64,000 nucleotides of DNA, taken from contig NZ_JAHPIV010000011.1 in assembly GCF_019039105.1 (NCBI RefSeq), forward strand, positions 1 to 64,000, read 5' to 3'. Both the position numbers and the translations under genes were made by a program. The DNA is from Desertibacillus haloalkaliphilus (GTDB lineage Bacteria; Bacillota; Bacilli; Bacillales; KJ1-10-99). How positions within the stretch are numbered: position 1 is the stretch's first letter; each line of letters starts with the position of its first letter. Positions 40,780 to 48,133 of this stretch are shown here, one piece after another. The notes below the pieces were generated by a model. That model made no database searches. It worked only from the letters and a program-made list of their open reading frames with translations, and was not told the DNA's origin.

Positions 40780-41034
40780 ATGAAAAAAATCCGTTTTTGC
40801 AAAAAGAATGAATTTAAATCGAAAAAAGTATATAAAGATCTTAAAGCACGCTATCCAGATCAAAAAATTAAACGAAAAGATTGTCTAGGTAAATGTAAAA
40901 CGTGTAAATGCAGTGCGTTTGTTGAAGTTGATGGAAAAGTGAAAACCTTTGATTCTGCAGATGAACTGTATGCGACATTGAATAAAAAATTAAAAAAATC
41001 GTCTAAGTCTAAAAAGAAAAAGAAAGCGGTTTAA
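40780..41034 (+). CDS. DUF1450 (YuzB-like) cysteine protein, iron-regulated
   Basis: An 84-residue basic protein. The first Cys is in KKIRFCKKNEF and a cluster follows in KRKDCLGKCKTCKCSAF, in the layout of DUF1450/YuzB proteins with a thioredoxin-like 2Fe-2S ferredoxin fold. The C-terminus is a lysine/serine tail (SKSKKKKKAV). A perfect Fur box in its promoter predicts induction under iron limitation. An iron-storage, delivery or Fe-S sensing role is inferred. AAAGAGGTG lies 7 nt before the ATG; an upstream GTG at 40771 overlaps this site. Monocistronic. Confidence 0.8.
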   Translation: MKKIRFCKKNEFKSKKVYKDLKARYPDQKIKRKDCLGKCKTCKCSAFVEVDGKVKTFDSADELYATLNKKLKKSSKSKKKKKAV

Positions 41035-41160
41035 TTTATGTGATAAGAAGAATGGTAAAGGGCAAAGCAAAAATAGCCCTTCGTCTATACATCATGCCTA
41101 TGTTTGCATACGTTAAGTAGGGAAGAGTGGATGTAGTAAACAAATATAGAGGTGATTATG

Positions 41161-41241
41161 ATGATTGGGTTTGCGCTTATTGTTGTACTATTGCTCCTAC
41201 TGTTCATTCTTGGCGTAGCTTATACAGGATACCGCTATTAA
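41161..41241 (+). CDS. YjcZ-family small sporulation membrane peptide
   Basis: A 26-codon ORF (27 if the ATG at 41158 is used) encoding MIGFALIVVLLLLLFILGVA then YTGYRY. The pattern GFALIVVLFILLIIVG-aY is the YjcZ family of sporulation-linked single-pass peptides in Bacillus. GAGGTG precedes the start by 6 nt. It is followed by a long hairpin. Confidence 0.8.
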   Translation: MIGFALIVVLLLLLFILGVAYTGYRY

Positions 41242-41256
41242 ACGATGTAATGTAAA

Positions 41257-41309
41257 CGTCCTACGATGGGTGTTCGCGGCAATAACGGGCTTACACTCAT
41301 CATAGGACG
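41257..41309. terminator. long hairpin without T-run
   Basis: CGTCCTACGATGGGTGT (41257-41273) pairs with ACACTCATCATAGGACG (41293-41309) with two mismatches. It lies between the YjcZ-like gene and a convergent minus-strand gene. Confidence 0.6.
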
Positions 41310-41340
41310 GGTAGTGAGCTAAACGCTTAGTAACCTCTAA

Positions 41341-41814
41341 TTAATAAAATGGAAAGACTCCTCCAATACCGTAGAATGGGAAGCGCCGACGTCTAAAGCG
41401 GCGGAACCGACGAGGATATCCATACCATGGGAACCCTCCATAACCTGGGAATGCCCCGTAACCAGGGAACCATCCAAAGCCTGGATAGCCGTACCCAGGA
41501 AATCCGTATCCCGGAAATCCAAAACCAACGCCTACTCCAGGAAACCCAGCACCGACACCAACGACCCCGAATTGTCGTTCATCTATATCATCTTCTGCTT
41601 CTCTCGTCTCTCCGGCAGGCATCAACATCGTGACGCCGTCATTATCGATATCTTCAATGATTCCTTCAAACGTTTGCCCATCTGTTGTTTGCAGCTGTAC
41701 AAAATATAAATGGTAGTGGGTACATGTGTCATGCATCTGCTGGTTGTGTGCCTTGTGATGATCGTGGCGATCATCGTGATTTTCGTATTGTTGGTATTCT
41801 TGATGCTGTTCCAT
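41341..41814 (-). CDS. His-rich and Gly/Tyr/Phe/Pro-rich protein, possible spore coat
   Basis: A 157-residue protein of three parts. The N-terminus (1-30) is rich in His, Asp and Gln (DDRHDHHKAHNQQMHD). A small beta domain follows (33-80; HYHLYFVQLQTTDGQTFEGI, IDNDGVTMLMPAGE). The tail (85-157) is a low-complexity GFPGYG/GYPGFG repeat ending in a basic patch (RRFRRFRRRRFPFYG). Such GYPG-rich tails are typical of spore coat or exosporium proteins and can bind metal or self-assemble, but this is inference. A SAM- or cysteine-based function is not evident. Confidence 0.7.
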   Translation of the reverse strand: MEQHQEYQQYENHDDRHDHHKAHNQQMHDTCTHYHLYFVQLQTTDGQTFEGIIEDIDNDGVTMLMPAGETREAEDDIDERQFGVVGVGAGFPGVGVGFGFPGYGFPGYGYPGFGWFPGYGAFPGYGGFPWYGYPRRFRRFRRRRFPFYGIGGVFPFY

Positions 41815-42064
41815 ATTATCCTTCCTCTCTGAAACTTTTCAATGGTACCATATTCACTCAAATAGGCAGATGTTCCAGTGAACAAGGAAAAATGTTGACT
41901 AGAGATAAGCCCAATCGTAGGAGCAGGTATTATATGGAGGTGGGGTCAGGACAAGCATGCACAAACGAAAGTAGTTCATAAAATAAAAAACAAAGAATAG
42001 ACTAAAGACTATAAACCTTTTTTTCTTAATGGAGAAACTAGTATCAAAGGAAGGTTAGTAGTAA

Positions 42065-42098
42065 GGCAACACCTAATCAGATGAACTAGGTAGGTGCC
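42065..42098 (+). promoter_or_regulatory. leader hairpin covering the ribosome binding site
   Basis: GGCA (42065-42068) and ACCTA (42071-42075) can pair with TAGGT (42087-42091) and TGCC (42095-42098). This buries the only Shine-Dalgarno-like sequence, TAGGTAGGTG, 5 nt before the ATG at 42103. Suggests translational control. Confidence 0.4.
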
Positions 42099-42102
42099 GT
42101 AA

Positions 42103-42696
42103 ATGCAAAGAATTAAGTCGTTACATTTTATCGATAAAGAAGATGATCGATCGTTTCAAAAGCACTTTGGTCTTTCAAAAGAAGATCTACTTGATGCATT
42201 AGCTGGCATTGACACAACAATTCAATGGTTGAAAACGTCTATATACAGAAATGTCCTCTCCGATGTTACTTTTTTTATCACCGATGAACCGATTAACATT
42301 CCAGGCGAATTAGCGGTTGAAGACCACCACCGGTTTAAACCAGTGATTTATCTTAATCTGATGGCGATTGCTGAAGACTATAAGAATCGTGAATACAAAT
42401 TAGATATGAAGCAAACCGACGTTAGTTGTACTTCATATGCCGCGTTTGTCTGCTTACATGAAGTCGGTCATTACGTTCACGGCTTAATTGGTGGAAACGG
42501 GAAAAACAAAAGAGAGCGGTTATTTGATTATTTGTATCGAGGTGACTATTATTATCAACGTTTTCTAGCAACGATGACACACGGGGATAGCAGTCAAGAA
42601 AAGAAAAAGTATCGAAACATTCCACATGAAAAAGCAGCTGACGAGTTTGCTAGACAATGTGTAGCGCTCATGCGGACCGAAGGCTATATAAGCTAG
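42103..42696 (+). CDS. putative HEVGH metalloprotease-like protein
   Basis: A 197-residue protein. A zincin motif HEVGHYVHGL (CLHEVGH at about residues 119-125) is followed 50-60 residues later by IPHEKAADEFARQC, whose Glu-x-x-Ala-Asp pattern matches the third zinc ligand helix of ImmA/IrrE-type gluzincins. The N-terminal half (IDKEDDRSFQKHFGLSKEDLL) shows no DNA-binding motif or signal peptide. It could be a cytosolic metallopeptidase. No repressor or toxin partner is adjacent. The start region has only a weak ribosome binding site that is inside a hairpin. Confidence 0.65.
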   Translation: MQRIKSLHFIDKEDDRSFQKHFGLSKEDLLDALAGIDTTIQWLKTSIYRNVLSDVTFFITDEPINIPGELAVEDHHRFKPVIYLNLMAIAEDYKNREYKLDMKQTDVSCTSYAAFVCLHEVGHYVHGLIGGNGKNKRERLFDYLYRGDYYYQRFLATMTHGDSSQEKKKYRNIPHEKAADEFARQCVALMRTEGYIS

Positions 42697-42929
42697 TAAA
42701 GAGGGTTCTGCGCGATCTTTAGCGAACGAAAGAGTGTTTAAAAAAGTCCGAGTTGTCTTGCGCGTGCGCTCCTGATGTATGATAAGCATACGGTATACGG
42801 CTCCTAACTACGCCAGCTCAGTGATTAGGAAACTAGTTGAAACATTTGTAAAAAAGCAATCCGTTTAGTAAGATACTAGATATTAACATTACCAATAGAA
42901 TGGTAACCATAGAAAGGGAGCAATACATC

Positions 42930-44153
42930 GTGGAAAGTCAACCTTTACTACGCCCTAAAAGTGTGGCGGCAAGTCAGTTAATGATCTTGATGGGTATTAT
43001 CTTCGTGTCGTTTAATTTACGTCCAGCCATCACTTCAGTTGGTCCGTTAGTGAGCTCGATCCGAGCAGACCTTGGAATCTCAAATGGGGCGGCAGGTTTT
43101 ATAACGACATTGCCATTGCTATCCTTTGCAGCTCTGTCTTTTCTCGCACCGAAATTAAGTCAGCGCTTCGGGAATGAGCGCTTGGTCTTTGTTGGTATGC
43201 TCATTCTACTTGCAGGAATTATGATCCGTTCAGTCGGTTTTGCCTTTACGTTATTTATCGGAACGGCATGTATTGGCATTGGAATAGCGGTTGCCAATGT
43301 CCTCTTGCCGAGTATCATTAAAAAGAATTACCCACTAAAAATTGGGCTCATGACTGCGACCTATACAACGTCGATGTCTGTCTTTGCAGCAGTAGGTTCT
43401 GGTGTAAGCATCCCTTTAGCACAAGGGTATGGGTTAGGGTGGCAATTTTCGTTGTTAATCTGGGCGGGACTGGCACTTCTTGCCGTGCTTTTTTGGATCC
43501 CGCAACTGCGAGAATCAAATACAAATGTGCGAGCTGTCCAATCCGACGAAGTCAATCATCGCGAGCCATCGGTTTGGCGATCAAGCATTGCTTGGCAAGT
43601 GACATTCTTTATGGGACTGCAATCATTTATGTTTTACTGCCTAGTCGCGTGGCTACCAGAGATTTTAACGAGCAGTGGCTTACAACTATCAGCGGCTGGT
43701 TGGATGCTTTCGATTATGCAATTAGCTGGACTGCCAATGTCTTTTTTTACACCTGTACTTGCCGATCGCTTTCGTAACCAAATGTGGATCGTCTGTGTAA
43801 TCGGTGTGCTTTACACCATCGGTCTTGGTGGCATGCTCATTGGTGGAAGTATGATCGTATTTACCCTAAGTGTTATTTCCATTGGGCTAGCACAGGGGTC
43901 ATGTATTAGTTTGGCTTTGACGTTATTAGGGCTGAGAGCAGCGAATGCTAAGCAAGCGGCAGACTTATCAGGGATGGCGCAATCGATTGGTTATCTGCTA
44001 GCAGCCATCGGACCTATTGTCATTGGATTGCTGCTAGACCGAACGGAAACCGTGACAGCTGCTTTGCTCGTCTTTTTTCTTGTCGCCTTGTTCATGGTTA
44101 CAGCCGGGTTAGGTGCCGGGCGTAATCGGACCGTGTTTGAATCAAAGTCATAA
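42930..44153 (+). CDS. MFS transporter, CynX/NimT-like
   Basis: A 407-residue major facilitator with twelve predicted transmembrane helices. The N-terminal signature FVSFNLRPAITSVGPLVSSI is characteristic of the CynX/NimT (cyanate transporter-like) branch. The loop PKLSQRFGNERLVF corresponds to the cytoplasmic loop 2-3 motif. The frame opens at ATG 42900, but AAGGGAG fits the GTG at 42930. Substrate unknown; members have been linked to cyanate or 2-nitroimidazole transport, without general validity. No operon partner. Confidence 0.87.
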   Translation: MESQPLLRPKSVAASQLMILMGIIFVSFNLRPAITSVGPLVSSIRADLGISNGAAGFITTLPLLSFAALSFLAPKLSQRFGNERLVFVGMLILLAGIMIRSVGFAFTLFIGTACIGIGIAVANVLLPSIIKKNYPLKIGLMTATYTTSMSVFAAVGSGVSIPLAQGYGLGWQFSLLIWAGLALLAVLFWIPQLRESNTNVRAVQSDEVNHREPSVWRSSIAWQVTFFMGLQSFMFYCLVAWLPEILTSSGLQLSAAGWMLSIMQLAGLPMSFFTPVLADRFRNQMWIVCVIGVLYTIGLGGMLIGGSMIVFTLSVISIGLAQGSCISLALTLLGLRAANAKQAADLSGMAQSIGYLLAAIGPIVIGLLLDRTETVTAALLVFFLVALFMVTAGLGAGRNRTVFESKS

Positions 44154-44194
44154 GACAAATGACTCGTACTGTAGAAGGGGGATTATCCATATTG

Positions 44195-44223
44195 TTGACA
44201 GGAGAGGTAGATCTTCCTATACT
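44195..44223 (+). promoter_or_regulatory. near-consensus promoter of EamA leader
   Basis: TTGACA (44195-44200) and TATACT (44218-44223) with 17-bp spacing; expected start near 44230, giving an untranslated leader of about 125 nt. Confidence 0.8.
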
Positions 44224-44248
44224 AACATTGTCATTCGTATAACTAAAA

Positions 44249-44334
44249 CTTCGTAACGAAGCGTGGATTTTTCTAGAGGTAACTCTATTTTCGCCACACA
44301 GCTGTCGGTGGACAGCTGTGTGGCTTTTATTTTG
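44249..44334 (+). promoter_or_regulatory. structured leader with terminator before EamA gene
   Basis: Two small hairpins, both with a GTAAC loop or loop edge: CTTC-GTAAC-GAAG (44249-44261) and TAGA-GGTAAC-TCTA (44274-44287). They precede a perfect 14-bp terminator, GCCACACAGCTGTC (44293-44306) / GACAGCTGTGTGGC (44311-44324), followed by TTTTATTTTG. GTGG (44263-44266) can pair with CCAC (44294-44297) in the terminator arm, a possible antiterminator. It does not match a riboswitch class I know. Confidence 0.6.
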
Positions 44335-44356
44335 TTTACAAAGGGGGAGAGACGAT

Positions 44357-45256
44357 ATGAAATTATGGCAGTATGCGGTTATCGTTTTTTTAGGTGGTTG
44401 TTGTTTTGGCGTATTATCTACCTTCGTAAAACTCGCATATGCTGCTGGGTTTTCATTAGCTGAAGTGACAGGGAGTCAGTTTCTTTTCGGGACGATGTTG
44501 ATCTGGACCATTGTTCTTTTTACAAAAAAGGTGAAAATAAACAGGAAGCAAAGCGTACAGTTACTTCTTTCAGGTGCACCGATGGGGCTAACAGGAGTGT
44601 TTTATTATCAATCGTTGCAGACCTTAGAAGCTTCGCTAGCAATCATTTTTTTGTTTCAGTTTGTTTGGATTGGAACGTTGTTAGAATGGGGAATCGCAAA
44701 GAAAACACCGACGAAGTCGAAGTTAGTTGCGATTACCATCCTTTTACTAGGTTCTGCACTTGCATCAGGAGTATTGAGAGAAGGAGTGGCATCGTTATCT
44801 TGGCAAGGGGCCGTGTGGGGGATGCTTGCTGCAATCACTTTTGCAACGTTTATTTATGTAAGTGGTTCCGTCGGTCAGGGTTTACCACCTGTATTTAAGA
44901 GTGCGATGCTATCTAGTGGTGGTCTGATCGTTGTTCTCTTATTATTTCCACCACTGTTTTTAGGGGACCTATCGGTGTTAGTCGGAGTGGCGCCATATGG
45001 GATGTTTTTGGGTTTGTTTGGTGTAGCTTTGCCACCGCTATTATTTTCGATTGGCATGCCACAGGTCGGACCTGGTCTTGGAACGATTTTATCAGCTGCG
45101 GAACTGCCGGTCGCTGTGATCATGTCTGCAGTTGTGTTAGCAGAGGTTGTTACGTTTTTGCAATGGATTGGGGTTCTGTTGATTTTACTAGCAATTACTT
45201 TTGCAAATATCGGCACCATTAAAGGTCACAACCGAGATCGGTTAGTCGCTTCTTAA
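44357..45256 (+). CDS. EamA-family (DMT) transporter
   Basis: A 299-residue exporter-like protein with ten hydrophobic segments in two EamA halves. Patterns include GVLSTFVKLAYAAGFSLAEV, YYQSLQTLEASLAIIFLFQF and, in repeat two, LLFSIGMPQVGPGLGTILSA. The frame extends to 44318, but GGGGGAGAG fits the ATG at 44357, which also places it after the leader terminator. The gene is therefore probably controlled by attenuation from the promoter at 44195. Substrate unknown. The terminator after the gene is the landing site of a MITE. Confidence 0.88.
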   Translation: MKLWQYAVIVFLGGCCFGVLSTFVKLAYAAGFSLAEVTGSQFLFGTMLIWTIVLFTKKVKINRKQSVQLLLSGAPMGLTGVFYYQSLQTLEASLAIIFLFQFVWIGTLLEWGIAKKTPTKSKLVAITILLLGSALASGVLREGVASLSWQGAVWGMLAAITFATFIYVSGSVGQGLPPVFKSAMLSSGGLIVVLLLFPPLFLGDLSVLVGVAPYGMFLGLFGVALPPLLFSIGMPQVGPGLGTILSAAELPVAVIMSAVVLAEVVTFLQWIGVLLILLAITFANIGTIKGHNRDRLVAS

Positions 45257-45313
45257 GCATTGATTTGAAATGAATGATGACTGAGCTAAAGCATTTTAGT
45301 ATATAGAGATAAT

Positions 45314-45374
45314 AATCCGAACTCTGATTCGAAGTTCTTTCATTAGAATTGGAATGAGTTCGGATTTTAATTTT
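45314..45374 (+). terminator. terminator of EamA gene, adjoining MITE copy 2
   Basis: AATCCGAACTC (45314-45324) and GAGTTCGGATT (45356-45366) form an 11-bp stem. The following TTAATTTT (45367-45374) is both T-tract and the left target duplication of the MITE. Confidence 0.88.
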
Positions 45375-45514
45375 GGCTCTGTTATTGTGGAATGTTGATA
45401 TTGGGCTCATTCATATCTTCCAACCTTTCAGTACCTGAAAGGCGTGCGAAACTAAGGTTCCGCACGAAATGAGCCCAATACCAACGAGCATCAACACTAA
45501 ACTTTAACACAGCC
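45375..45514 (+). mobile_element. MITE copy 2 (140 bp) with 8-bp target duplication
   Basis: Terminal inverted repeats GGCTCTGTTA and TAACACAGCC; perfect flanking 8-bp repeats TTAATTTT (45367-45374 and 45515-45522). It contains a full inner inverted repeat, GTTGATATTGGGCTCATT pairing with AATGAGCCCAATACCAAC (17 of 18). Two enclosed hairpins are CCTTTCAG-TAC-CTGAAAGG and CGTGCG/CGCACG around AAACTAAGGTTC. A three-way junction fold is thus possible. It encodes no protein. This is the longer version of copy 1. Confidence 0.92.
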
Positions 45515-45668
45515 TTAATTTTAGGGTGCTTGGTTGGTCATGACACAACAACACTAGCGAAGTGTATTTCGGAGCGAATGGGAAGGCAGTGAGAATGATT
45601 TGATAATGAACAAGTGAACTACATAATCCATCGTTCACCGACATACGTATGAACATAGAGGTGGAGCG

Positions 45669-46820
45669 ATGGGAATAACATGTTTGAAAGCAAAGCTAGC
45701 CCCTAGTCGGAAGTTATCACCTAAATTGAAAAAACTGAAAAGACAGTTAAAAAAGGCCAAAAATAACCAAGGAAACGGATTGCCTCTGACAAATGAAGAT
45801 CAACGGCTGGCAGAACACATTCAGGAAATGACGAGTGAGAAAAACCGAAATAATGTGACGCGCACACAAGCTTATCTCGCCTTTTATCAAAAGTACCCAG
45901 AAATTAGATGGGCATTTTTAGGTCATATCGTTTCTCGGAATGGTGGCTGGAACATGACGGACTTAAGAGGGGATTTATTGAGTCGCCTGTTAACGACAAA
46001 GCAGCAAGCTCAATTTTTTGATTTCTTGGAACGAGGCAACTGGCTAATCTTTCATGATGTTTATCCGCAAATGCTTCTGTATGAAGAAAGTATCAAACGC
46101 CAAACGAACATGTTTTATTTGTTACCGCGATTTGGTGTCTCTACATTTATGTCAGTGATCTGGAATGAATTTTTGAAATCGAGAGATCAATATATGTTAG
46201 CGATTGCTTTAGTGATAAATGAACAAAACTATTTAGAACAACGAGTGATTCAAAACGATCATTATCAAGAAACAGTGTTAGAAACAATGAACTTTAAAAT
46301 ACAAGAGTTGTTCAGTTTAAATCAAATTTTGATGCCATATCAAAAACAGAGTGAAATAAAGGTGATTGGACAATCCATCAATCAATTCTCCTCTGTCCAT
46401 GAACGAATCATGTTAGGAAAACGACTCTATGAACTCCTGTTTGATGGCGATGTGTATGAACGAATTTTCACATGGGCATGTCGGCACCCACATACAGGTT
46501 CACGTCGCGATTATTGGTCGAGCATTTTTCACGATATCAATGAGTCTGTACCAGGTGAACCTTTTGTGCGCCGAACAAAAAATTGTCAACTTCGCCCAGG
46601 GGCAAAGCGAATATACAGTCCGAGGCTCACGCAAGCTTGGGCAGATGTTGACCATCATGAGGCCGAAGTTGGGGATTGGTTCGATGATTGGAGAGTGCTT
46701 TATTATTTACAAAAAAATGATGTAGATGTGGATGGAGAGGTTTATGAGGATTATTGTCAAACATTGGAGAAGATCGAACTCGCGATTATTGCTAAGGAAA
46801 CATTTGTATCAAGAGCGTAA
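45669..46820 (+). CDS. yppC: DUF2515 protein, YppC-like
   Basis: A 383-residue cytoplasmic protein of the DUF2515 family known from Bacillus subtilis YppC. It has a basic N-terminus (SPKLKKLKRQLKKAKNN), helical segments typical of the family (NRNNVTRTQAYLAFYQKYPE, FLGHIVSRNGGWNMTDLRGD, RFGVSTFMSVIWNEF) and a conserved His/Trp-rich part (TWACRHPHTGSRRDYW). Function unknown. AGAGGTGGAG lies just before the ATG. Its 3' end overlaps the next gene by 77 nt in another frame. It lies downstream of MITE copy 2. Confidence 0.85.
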   Translation: MGITCLKAKLAPSRKLSPKLKKLKRQLKKAKNNQGNGLPLTNEDQRLAEHIQEMTSEKNRNNVTRTQAYLAFYQKYPEIRWAFLGHIVSRNGGWNMTDLRGDLLSRLLTTKQQAQFFDFLERGNWLIFHDVYPQMLLYEESIKRQTNMFYLLPRFGVSTFMSVIWNEFLKSRDQYMLAIALVINEQNYLEQRVIQNDHYQETVLETMNFKIQELFSLNQILMPYQKQSEIKVIGQSINQFSSVHERIMLGKRLYELLFDGDVYERIFTWACRHPHTGSRRDYWSSIFHDINESVPGEPFVRRTKNCQLRPGAKRIYSPRLTQAWADVDHHEAEVGDWFDDWRVLYYLQKNDVDVDGEVYEDYCQTLEKIELAIIAKETFVSRA

Positions 46821-47187
46821 AGCTTATGTCGCTACGATGATTTTGTCATCACTCGTAGCGACGTACCTTGACTTATGGTTGGTCGGAAAGGGATTCTTTA
46901 CTTTTCCGCATCGTCCGTTCCCCGAAATCTTTACGGTTCATATCGGGTTTACACTCCTTATCGTTCCTATTATGACAGTCGTGTTTATTTACCTGTTTCA
47001 ACGAGGAAATGTAGTAAGTAAGAGTGCATTGCTCATGTTCGTAGCCCTTGGAGCTGCCCTTTTTGAAAACGTGTCGGCATATCTTGGTTTGTTGACGCTC
47101 TCTGCAGAGTGGCAATCCCTATATTCTAGTTTCGGATACCCTCTGTTTTTGCTTGTTATGAGTATGTTTCATCGTTGGATGCAGTGA
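46744..47187 (+). CDS. small membrane protein overlapping yppC
   Basis: A 147-residue protein with about four transmembrane segments (YVATMILSSLVATYLDLWLV, IFTVHIGFTLLIVPIMTVVF, SALLMFVALGAALFENVSAY, GYPLFLLVMSMFHRWM) and a basic N-terminus. It resembles the CBO0543 membrane family loosely. GGAGAGG within yppC supports the ATG at 46744, giving a 77-nt overlap with yppC. Its 3' end also overlaps the convergent VanW gene by 69 nt. An internal ATG at 46837 could give a shorter product but has no ribosome binding site. Function unknown. Confidence 0.62.
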   Translation: MRIIVKHWRRSNSRLLLRKHLYQERKAYVATMILSSLVATYLDLWLVGKGFFTFPHRPFPEIFTVHIGFTLLIVPIMTVVFIYLFQRGNVVSKSALLMFVALGAALFENVSAYLGLLTLSAEWQSLYSSFGYPLFLLVMSMFHRWMQ

Positions 47188-48045
47188 GGTATCACGATTA
47201 ATGCGTTCGGACGAGTATACGATGATCTGTACCATCCCCCCAATCGCTTTGGCGCGAATTAAGATCGGTTGGTTGTAGTTATTTTTAAAGACAAAATCAG
47301 GGCCATACCAGCTAACGGTCGCATCGCGTCCTGGGGGAACGTAAGGAACTCGCTTACTATGTGAGTAGCGTTGAATGATTTCCACACCCGCGTCATCGAC
47401 GGCATTAAACAACGTTGAGGATACTTGGCAAATGCCTCCGCCAATCCCTTCAAATAATTTTCCTCTAATGATCACTGGAGCTGGTAAATACCCCTTTTCA
47501 GGCGTTCGTTTGCCTACTACTTTGTTAAATGAAAACGTCTCTCCAGGAAAGACGACATGGTTATCAATGGCTGCTAACGCAAGTTTTATATTATGAGTGC
47601 GGCCTTTTTTTCGATTATTAAAAAAGGTGACATATTGTCCAATTTTTTGAATCCGTATGTTAGCTAATAATTCACTATCGACCTTTGGATAAATCGTTAG
47701 CTTTGGTGCTTCAATTGTAGCTGGACCATGACTGTAGGCATATTCGTAAAACAACTCTGTAAATAATTTTCGATTAAGCTTATAGCCATTTTCACCGGAC
47801 TGGATCGAATTTGTATCATCAATAAAGGCATTGACCGGCTCCTGATACACTTGTTCGTCAATCCGTTCGATCAACTCATCAAATGTAGCGAGGTCAAGGG
47901 TAGGCGCACCAAGAAAAGGGTGACTAAACTCTGATCGTTCGACGGTTTCAATCGTTTCACCATCATGGGTAATCGTTAAATCACCATTATCTGAAACGGG
48001 GTTTATTAGTAGTAAGAAAAAGAGTAAATAAGTAAACATCTTCAC
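47119..48045 (-). CDS. VanW-family secreted protein
   Basis: A 308-residue exported protein. A signal peptide (MKMFTYLLFFLLLINPVS) precedes an N-terminal region with a helical segment (ATFDELIERIDEQVYQEP). The VanW domain (about 140-285) has the landmarks FPGETFSFNKVVGKRTPEKGY, GIGGGICQVSSTLFNAV and PGRDATVSWYGPDFVFKN. VanW-like proteins act at the cell wall; their activity is not established, though the YoaR/YkuD-linked group is tied to peptidoglycan. The gene is convergent with and overlaps the preceding membrane-protein gene by 69 nt. Confidence 0.88.
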   Translation of the reverse strand: MKMFTYLLFFLLLINPVSDNGDLTITHDGETIETVERSEFSHPFLGAPTLDLATFDELIERIDEQVYQEPVNAFIDDTNSIQSGENGYKLNRKLFTELFYEYAYSHGPATIEAPKLTIYPKVDSELLANIRIQKIGQYVTFFNNRKKGRTHNIKLALAAIDNHVVFPGETFSFNKVVGKRTPEKGYLPAPVIIRGKLFEGIGGGICQVSSTLFNAVDDAGVEIIQRYSHSKRVPYVPPGRDATVSWYGPDFVFKNNYNQPILIRAKAIGGMVQIIVYSSERINRDTSLHPTMKHTHNKQKQRVSETRI

Positions 48046-48133
48046 GCCTCCTAATGATAGTATGAGTCGTGAAGATTTATTTCATGTGAATAAATATCTA
48101 ACGAAGATTGCTTACAGGTAGTGACCGTTTAAA

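Noticed and set aside
41622-41981. ORFs antisense to the GYPG-rich protein (41622-41885 minus frame, 41685-41981 plus)
   Set aside because: They overlap the better-supported 41341 gene, lack ribosome sites and look like frame shadows.
46726-46743. Longer start of the small membrane protein at 46726
   Set aside because: The Shine-Dalgarno GGAGAGG lies after it and fits the ATG at 46744.
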